Assembly (NCBI GenBank): GCA_964034945.1
Contig: OZ035962.1
Span: 19,839,030-19,903,029 of the forward strand
DNA: 64,000 bases
Direction of reading: 5' to 3'
Source: Chrysopilus asiliformis
Lineage: Eukaryota > Arthropoda > Insecta > Diptera > Rhagionidae
Shown: positions 57,027-64,000 of the stretch, piece after piece
Layout: the number at the start of each line of letters is the position of its first letter
Position numbering within the stretch: position 1 is the first letter of the stretch
The notes under the pieces: generated by a model
Told to the model about the DNA's origin: nothing
Database searches by the model: none
Seen by the model: only the letters and a program-made list of their open reading frames with translations
Made by a program: the position numbers and the translations under genes

Positions 57027-58705
57027 AAAATGTCGAAATTTACATATGCAAATATGAATTTGAGGTACTAATCACCTTAATACAAATTTTATTAGTTGCG
57101 CATTGGATAATATTGGCATTGGTAAATTTTTAAATTATTCTACAACGAGTTTCGTAATAATGACATTATTCTGTAATGTGTCCGCATAAAAGATTTATTG
57201 GCACATTTTCAACATGAAAAATATGAAGCCAGCATCTTTTCAAGATATTAACGTAGACTTCGGTACAGACACAAATGTAAAAACTCATGTGTAAGAAAGG
57301 AAATAAAAGGATTTGAGGTGCCGAAGTAGATGTAACGACCCATTTTTATGTGACATATTTGAAATCCGTTTTTATAACTTTAAACCTCCACCCGGTCAAT
57401 CTTATTTTCCTTTTCTTGGGTTTGCTAACAACATGACTGACAGACATTAACAGCTTTACCAGTAACGGGTTATAAAATTTCATCAGATTTCATACATTTT
57501 TCTTGTTCTCTCGTCGCCAAATTTTTATTAATAAATTTTCATTTGTGAATTTACGCGAAATAAATCCTTTCTCAAGCTCAGCTCGTTTTATATGTTTTTG
57601 TGGGTCGGATTCACTGTATTTTGCATTTCTTGAGAAAACCCCTACAACGAATATACGAATTGTTAAACCGACTTCGAAAGGAAATTTCATGCGATCTCAA
57701 TTCATCGCAGTGTAGTTTAATTGTTTTTTCACTAATTTAACATTAGAAAATTGATTTTATATTAAAAATAATATATTTTATTTATGAAACTGAAGTTACT
57801 GAAGCATTAATATAAAAAGACGCCACGTACTTGAAAATATAAAAGAAAATATACTCGTAAAAAGGCTTTGTGAGTTTGTTGAATGAAAATATGGTTCAAA
57901 ACTACTTCTTTGATATATATATATATATATATATATCTTACACAGAGATCGTTAATGGAAGTTCCAGAAATTTCACAAGTAATGACATCAAAGTAAGACA
58001 GCTCTTTATTTTTATGTAATGAATTCAGGGAAGTCATGCGTGAAAAATGAAATTAGGTTGATTTTTCATTGGATGGGAGCAAAAGCTTTTAGGTGAGCTC
58101 GGAACGTAAATAATGTTTCATCAAAAGCAAAGGGTAGATTTTTTCTTCTTCTACGAAATAAACAGAGGCTAAGATATAAATAAACGAATTATAAAAAAAT
58201 ATGATTTTTTCCTCTATTTTTTTTTTTTTGATTTTCTTTTTCTTTTTCCAATACTAAACAGAGGGAAATTAAGGAAAGATTTTAGCTTCGTTACGGCATT
58301 TGCTTTTAATTACTAGAAATTTATTTTGGCTTTGAGGAGCCGTTTTGATACTTTACTTAATGGTCAGTCAAGTGAAACCAACCGTTAACTATTTTTTTCA
58401 ATCAATTTGAAATTTCGTTTTAAGTGAATGAAGGGTATTTTCTTATTATTGATTGGAAAAGTTATATATTTGTGTGTGTGTGTGTGTTTTTAAATTTTAG
58501 GTTTGTAGCTCAGACCAGCCATTGAGAATTACTATATTTGATTTGGACACAAATTGTCATAATTCGTTTATATGCGGCCAAAAGTTACAATTGCCAGAAT
58601 TCAATCGTAAGAAACTTTAATAAAACTTCAAACCAAACGTTGACAGAATATCATTCCAATTGAACCTCTTTTGTTTACATAATTAGCCTCCTTATGTATG
58701 AAACA
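57027..58705. other. Gap with simple repeats only
   Basis: Contains a (TA)n run at about 57912-57937 and a (TG)n run at about 58473-58487. A short ACCGACTTCGAAAGGAAA repeat fragment is at about 57668. No supported gene. Confidence 0.45.
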
Positions 58706-58962
58706 TAACAAAAGATATAATTGCCAATCTGGCCATTATTGAAAACCCGTATGGTGATTTAACGGCGAACAGTTGTATCAAAATTCCACTCTGAAGACAA
58801 ACTTTTCAATAAGATTTTTTAAAATTTATTCCAATCGGATTTTGATGTATGGGAGTTTTATGTAGAATAATATTCTGAATAACTTTTGTTCTTGGACTTT
58901 TTTGATAAGATGCACCGTTTTTGAGATATTCGCGAAAATCGTTTTCATTCGTATGGGGGGTA

Positions 58963-59912
58963 GGGCTGACCGGGGCTAGTTGGCTTCAGGGGTAAGTAGA
59001 CTTATTGCGAATAACTCAACCACGGTTGAGAATAAACCTGCGTGAATTGGACTGTTTATTCAGTCGACTGACAGCTTTGAGTGAACCAACGTGGTTAGAC
59101 CACAGTGCTCTTGGAACAAACTGTGAGGGGGAAAAACGAAATTTCAAGCGTGTGAGGAATTTTTTTTCTTGTTAATTAAATTGTTTTGTAGCTTACACTT
59201 TCATTGTATTGAACTCGTCAGTGATTTCAAGTGAAAATTTATGTATGAGTTAACAAGTTAGTGAAGCATTTTCTGATCGATGCTTTTTCATTTTTTTTTC
59301 ACGAGTGTGTTAAAAATAAAATGGCGGCTTGGGGCTAGTTGACTCACAGTATACTGGGGTTAAATGACTCGATATGAATTACCTATATTTTTTTGTTAAT
59401 TAATTTTATTTTTTTAAATTAGATGAAATTTACACCCCGATTGCGAGTGTCGTGTCGTTTTCGACAAGAGTCGTTTTACGTGTTGTTGTTAGTGTTTTTC
59501 TACCAACAACAACACGTGAAACGACTCTTGTCGAAAACGACACGACACTCGCAATCGGTGTTAATTTATGTTAATCTGAAATGTTATTAATTTTTTAAAG
59601 AATACATTTTTTCAGAATTATTACAGTTTTTTAATATGTTCCAACACATTTTCCCAAAAAAAGTATAGAGTCAAATAACCCCGTTCACAGAGTCAACAAA
59701 CCCCAGACACGGGGTTAGTCGACTCATCGAACAACTTTTTTTAAAATGAAAAAAAATATTTGAAACACTTATAATTAGTCAAAATAAAAGATTGACTAAG
59801 AAACACAATTGAATAAACCAACCAAAAACGTCTTTACTGCACCTGAATTAATTACAGTAAAACCTCTATAAAGTAGATTATAAAAAGTGGGTCTACTAGG
59901 CCCGGTCTACCC
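58963..59912. mobile_element. TA-flanked transposon with repeated 15-bp motif
   Basis: TA is duplicated at 58961-58962 and 59913-59914, with the empty site GGGGGGTACCCCC present in the copy at 47140-47165. Ends GGGCTGACCGGGGCTAGT and GGGTAGACCGGGCCTAGT agree at 15 of 18 positions. A motif close to GGGGYTARTYGACTC occurs about seven times in both orientations. A hairpin MITE lies at 59433-59560. No coding sequence is supported. The family is not recognised. Confidence 0.82.
59433..59560. mobile_element. Hairpin MITE with TTA flanks
   Basis: Arms of about 60 bp (GATTGCGAGTGTCGTGTCGT and GACAAGAGTCGTTT on the left, complemented on the right). Loop near 59493-59501. TTA on both sides (59430-59432, 59561-59563) suggests a 3-bp duplication. 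Nested within the 950-bp element. Confidence 0.75.
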
Positions 59913-60292
59913 TACCCCCCCTAATGGTCCATTTTTGCCCATTAACGAACTTAGCCTCGCATTTTACGAAAAACGGACCTGTGCAAAATTTCAAGTCTCT
60001 AGTGCCACAGACGGACGGACAGACAGACGGACAGACGGACGGAGAGAGGGACAGACAGACAGATGGACAGACGGATAGACGGACTGACGGACTGACGGAC
60101 AGACGGACGGGCGGGCATGCAAAGATTAATTATTTTGATCATTCTAAACACACTGGTGTAATTCATTTTTGTGTGTGATGACGGGGTCTTGGCGTTACAA
60201 ACGGTAAGGCAAAGTTAATATACCCTTTGGTTTCAGCATACGGGTATAAAAAGTTACATGAAGTTATAATAGTCTTGATCGATATATATTTA

Positions 60293-60400
60293 CAGAGTGA
60301 CCATACGTCCCGGATTGTCGGGACAGTCCCGGAGTTAGACATGTTGTCCCGGTGTCCCGGAAACTAAACTTTTGGCCCGGATTATAATTTGTTAAGCCAT
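60293..60400 (+). repeat. Element end CAGAGTGACCATACGTCCCG, possibly hAT
   Basis: A CAGAGTGACC-type terminus followed by CCGG-rich repeats (GTCGGGACAGTCCCGG, GTCCCGGTGTCCCGG). It matches the reversed ends at 33551-33618 and 17253-17306. The partner terminus is not found. Confidence 0.5.
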
Positions 60401-60472
60401 AGAAAAAATATTACCGAAAAAAAAATCGTGACATAAAAGCCACACGCTTTTTTTGATTTTTTTTTACTCATA

Positions 60473-60652
60473 AGAGGATGTCAAAAAAGTGCGTCACGCT
60501 AATTTTCGGCTTTTTGAATGCCCCCACCCCCACCCCCCTTGCAAAGCTTTTTTTCGATTTTTTGACATTTTTTGTGTGGTACACCACTCACACTACCCCT
60601 TATCAAGCTCCCCCTTGCCTGTAAAAGGGTGACGTATTTTTTGGACAGCCCC
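60473..60652. mobile_element. Harbinger/ISL2EU-like MITE, TAA flanks
   Basis: 180 bp, TAA on both sides (60470-60472, 60653-60655). Ends GAGGATGTCAAAAAAGTGCG and, reversed, GGGGCTGTCCAAAAAATACG, both followed by TCAC. 'GGGCTGTCCA..TACGTCAC' ends with TWA duplication are typical of this group. C/G-rich runs (CCCCCACCCCCACC) lie inside. Confidence 0.75.
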
Positions 60653-60655
60653 TAA

Positions 60656-61510
60656 CAGAATTTAACCTCTTATATAACGACAACATTTTTAAGCAATATT
60701 TGTATTAATAAATTTAGCTAGCAAGAAGGCAGATTAAAATAAACAATGAGTTTTATTTTTGTATTTTTGAACTTTGCCACTTCGAATCATGGAAAATAGG
60801 TTAAACCTATGGTTAATATCATTAAATATGCAACCATTCAAATAATATGCATCCTATGGAAACGGATGTCTGTACGCTTCCAGCATATCCTCTAAATAAA
60901 AATTCTATACACAAAAAGCTGGAAAAAGTTTCAATAAAAACCGCAAAATGTTGTAAATTCGAATTTCCATAGCACCCTACGTGTGCATTTCATTATGCTG
61001 CGAAGTACTGCGTTCCTGATTAAACCATTTACATGTATGCATATGGTTTGAATGGGTCAATATGGTTACGATTCGAAGCTTTGCCATTGAAAATCACGGG
61101 ATCCATGTTGTAGATAAATAAATTTTCAAACGGGTTTTACCACAAACTCATCCCGTAATCCCAATAAATTGAAAGCATTTATCGTACGCAAGGGCTATGG
61201 TATCCAGTGAACTGTGAAAAAGTATACGTGATATCCGCAAACGATTACTATCAATATGCTGAAAAAATCCTCTTTACAGTAAATTGTTACTTGATCATTT
61301 TGCGATTTTAAAAAGATTTTTAGTATCGCTTTCATTTTGCTGCTCGCCGTCAAAAGGCCAGTTAATGCGTTTAAAAAAATGTTGATACAAAAATGTTATG
61401 TGGTGTATGTTACAAATGTCACATAAATAATAAAGCCGTAGATATTTCGGGTGTAATTTTGTCAATAAAAGGTATTTTCTTAATTGTGAAAAAATCACAC
61501 TGTTGTTTAA
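60656..61510. other. Gap without recognised features
   Basis: AT-rich; no gene or repeat family identified. Confidence 0.4.
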
Positions 61511-61735
61511 CACTCTAACTACCACGACAGTTTTATGCCTTTTTCGAATATTTAGTTGTCAGTCAAAACGGCACTAATTAAAACAAAATTATACATAAAT
61601 GTTATTTTATTACCATAAAATGTGTGCAACTACAAAAAATCGTTGCGGTTGCAGCGAACACTTTTATAATTTTCATTGTGGCCGTTGTGTACAGTTAGGT
61701 GTCAGGTCTTTTTGACTGACGTGGCAGTTAGAGTG
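61511..61735. mobile_element. piggyBac-like MITE, TTAA flanks
   Basis: 225 bp with TTAA at 61507-61510 and 61736-61739. Ends CACTCTAACTACCACGACAG and CACTCTAACTGCCACGTCAG (reversed). Non-coding. Confidence 0.83.
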
Positions 61736-62051
61736 TTAAGAATAAAAATCATTTAGAAACACTGTTGTTTAAGAATAAAAACCATTTATGCTTCAGTTAC
61801 GTGCATTGGGACTAATTTGCCTTGAGCTAGGACCCTAATAAAATATGCAACACTTTAGGGGAGAAGGAGATTATGCGGTATTGTGACGGTGGCATTAAAA
61901 TCCATATAAAATAAAAGAGGAGTGGCGGTGTTTACGAAATTCAACGTATTCTTCCTCGAGATATATCACTTTTTCCCTTTTTTTACGTTCGCCTCAACCG
62001 ACAAATTCTTGGGCGATCATGATAAGTAGCCACTAGATCAAAATGTCCACT

Positions 62052-62203
62052 GTAAAGAGACGAAGCTTTAGTATAAGAATGTCAGTTGTTTAACAAACGC
62101 AATTTATTTTCAAAATTTTATGAAATGTATTCATAAAATTTTGAAAACAAATATCGTTTGTCCAGCAACTGACCTTCTTATACTAAAGCTTCGACCCTTT
62201 AAA
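62052..62203. mobile_element. Fold-back MITE with ~70-bp arms
   Basis: CGAAGCTTTAGTATAAGAA, GTCAGTTG, TTTTCAAAATTTTATGAA on the left pair with their complements on the right around ATGTA (centre 62127). Outer limits are approximate. Confidence 0.75.
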
Positions 62204-62266
62204 ACAGGACGAAATTTAGTTCGCAAGTTTCCTTCCCTGACTCTCCCCATCTCATAGAGCCTATGT

Positions 62267-62360
62267 CCGATTCAAACCTCCGGCGAACATCTCTGCTGAA
62301 TTTCAGATCAATCGGTCTAGCCGTCTTCACGAAAAAGAGGAACATACAGCCAGACAGGTA
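62267..62360 (+). repeat. Dispersed 'GATCAATCGGTCTAGCCGT' sentence
   Basis: CCGGCGAACATCTCTGCTG, AATTTCAGATCAATCGG, TCTAGCCGTCTTCACG and AGGAACATACAGCCAGACAG form the kind of 'gaccgat-box plus CAGA' string that recurs in insect repeats. No ends identified. Confidence 0.4.
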
Positions 62361-62634
62361 GCAATTCATTATAAGCATGGAATTAAGTATTCAGTTTCGA
62401 TTAGAAAAGACAGCACAAATTAAAATGGCTTTGGATAACGAGAAAATAGGAAGCAAGTTCCAGTTTCGGCCCTTTGTCAACAAGGCCTGCTGACTTATTC
62501 AAACCAAACGATTTTCTCAGAAAACATAAACTGTTAAACACTTTAAAATAATGTCGGGTGACTTTCTAAGCTCTTCACCTGACAAATTCCCTAAATTTAC
62601 ACTTAGTCTACTTATCGTCGCCAAAACATGAAAA

Positions 62635-63182
62635 GTTCAAATAATATTATCCTTTTCCTCAAATTCCCCGGAAAAAATCTCATCTGGGGTTTATTGCGGT
62701 CGCTGAATCTCTTACGTTAAGAAGTCTGCAAGGATAACGGAAGATTCTTTAAGGATAACGTTATTACTTTTTTCCCAAAATTTTCCGGAAACATGTAACT
62801 AAAAAGAAAAAAAAATTTTTTAACTAACTTTCGAAAAGATTGAGCTAAAGACTTGAAATTTTGTATAATTACGTTTCTCGTAAATCGCTAGGCTAAAGCC
62901 TTCAACGGCAAAATTGAACCTATCCTTCCCCCCTCCCCCATACAAACGAAACAGTTTTTTTTGTAATTCTCTCAAAAACGGTGAGTCATAGTGAAAAATT
63001 TATAAAGGTAAAATGTATGTAGAATATGATTTTACATAACTCATGCATACACCAAAACCCAATCAGACCACTTCTTTCCCCCTCTCCTATACAAATAGAT
63101 TTTGTAAAATAAACATTTTGTCTGTCCTCATATAAAGTATTTGATGATTGGCCCCTGGCAATTGTAGCTTTTCTTATGTTCA
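62635..63182 (+). repeat. B/A' mosaic repeat
   Basis: 62635-62800 is a family B unit (ATTATCCTTTTCCTCAAATT, CTGCAAGGATAACGGAAG). From about 62825 it is A' (GATTGAGCTAAAGACTTGAA, CTCAAAAACGGTGAGTCATA, AATAAACATTTTGTCTGTCC) with the canonical A' 3' end GGCAATTGTAGCTTTTCTTATG. It is the same B-to-A' order as 50165-50760. Confidence 0.72.
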
Positions 63183-64000
63183 AAATACGGTTATAAGTAT
63201 TTGAAAAAACTTTGTTTAAATTTTGAACATGTAACTTTAATTTGTGATTGTGCCAATCTATTCTGAAATTATAATAAATAAAATTCTTGCTTTTTTCCTA
63301 TTAAATGCTACTAGATGCAAATTACAATTTTATGAACAAACAAAATCATAAATTCGGCTATGAATAAAATTTCAATAAGTTTTCCAGGGTTCTCGTTTCC
63401 AAGCTAATATATTTAAAATTTTATACTACGATTCATATACCAAGGATATAAATAACTAAAAAAGGGAATAAAAAAAACTCCCAGAATTTCTGATATACAT
63501 GATTCCTGTATATACACACAACACATATATATATTCTGACTCTATATATTTTTATCGCCCAGGTATTGAAAATAGTATGGGCTATAAGAAATTCTTTAAA
63601 ATTCATGTCAGGATTTTACTGCGTCGAATATTCCCTATGGAAGAATGAAAGACCGAAGGACTGAAGGCAGGATGCTCTCAATCAATTTCTCGCTGATTTG
63701 TTGTTTGCTTTCGTTCTTGCTTTAAAATCGTATAATCTGATTGGTACTCAATTTAACTATAACATTTCTTTTGTAATTTTCATGTTTTATATGCGTACAT
63801 GTACTCCAGATCAGAATCACGTATGCGAAATTAATAAATTCCGTACAAGGACAAATTTAAATTTCAACTCAAAAGTTTTGTGAGTAATTTTGTTGCTGTT
63901 AATTGTTTTCGTGTACCATATAATGAATTTATCAATACTAAAATACACAGTTTAAGTAGCAAAATGTGATTCAAGGGTTTGTTTTTTTTTTGTAAATTAT
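63183..64000. other. Terminal gap without recognised features
   Basis: AT-rich to the window edge; only short frames and a small TA-rich stretch. Confidence 0.4.

Larger units (their letters stand above)
58706..60252 (-). repeat. Family A copy split by a 950-bp transposon
   Basis: The 3' part (58706-58962) starts with the reversed ACATAACAAAAGATATAATTGCC. The 5' part (59913-60252) holds the GTCY block (about 60008-60118) and the reversed terminus TATACCCGTATG. The two halves meet at the GGTACC of the box, unbroken in the copies at 16925-16940 and 47140-47165. Confidence 0.85.

Overview
This window looks like gene-poor nuclear DNA from an arthropod, most likely an insect. It is AT-rich with no operons or bacterial signals. 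It is dense in short inverted-repeat elements, GTCY-type microsatellites, a LINE, a tRNA-derived SINE and decayed mariner, piggyBac and hAT relics. I found no convincing host gene. The only recognisable protein-coding traces are transposon remnants: a mariner-like transposase on the minus strand (5166-6236), an internally deleted mariner-like relic (24924-25265), a possible piggyBac N-terminal fragment (25557-25679, minus) and a 5'-truncated LINE reverse transcriptase (41369-42259). Most other open frames run through microsatellites (TDRQTD / SVCLSVCL translations) or dispersed repeats.

The dominant material is a set of related dispersed repeats carrying a (GTCY)n block next to a 'gacttgaaattt' box. 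I call them A, A', B, C and D. Family A opens with TATACCCG...GGGTATA, carries GTCY repeats, repeats its terminal motif inverted near the 3' end, and ends with a short perfect hairpin. This is the architecture known for DINE-1/INE-1-type, Helentron-associated elements. One A copy sits inside an A' copy, and filled and empty sites can be compared within the window, giving its boundaries and a T-run target. Canonical small Helitrons (5' TC, 3' hairpin plus CTAG, A/T flanks) lie at 11753-12240 and 13348-13742.

Layout. 0-8 kb: family A tail, several MITEs, C and B copies, then a 2.7 kb long-inverted-repeat structure around a broken mariner relic that a TTAA-type MITE has interrupted, followed by TAA- and TGA-flanked MITEs. 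8-20 kb: C and A fragments (one split by a hAT element that contains a further MITE), the two Helitrons, and a nested pogo-like element. 20-29 kb: A', C with a new minisatellite, a B satellite array with a snap-back hairpin, a piggyBac-like element containing a deleted mariner-like element, a third Helitron end and A'. 29-39 kb: low-complexity and degenerate tandem DNA, hairpins, C and B fragments. 39-50 kb: one of two near-identical MITEs, a hAT element, A', the LINE, two SINE copies, the A-in-A' nest and two pogo-like MITEs. 50-64 kb: A'/B mosaics, a long GTCY tract, a 551-bp palindrome, the second MITE copy, an A copy split by a 950-bp TA-flanked element with a repeated 15-bp motif, and TAA- and TTAA-flanked MITEs.

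There is no gene network to describe. The value of the window is its nested transposon stratigraphy, in which paralogous copies inside the window serve as empty-site controls. All family names rest on visible ends, target duplications and motifs; no database search was possible.
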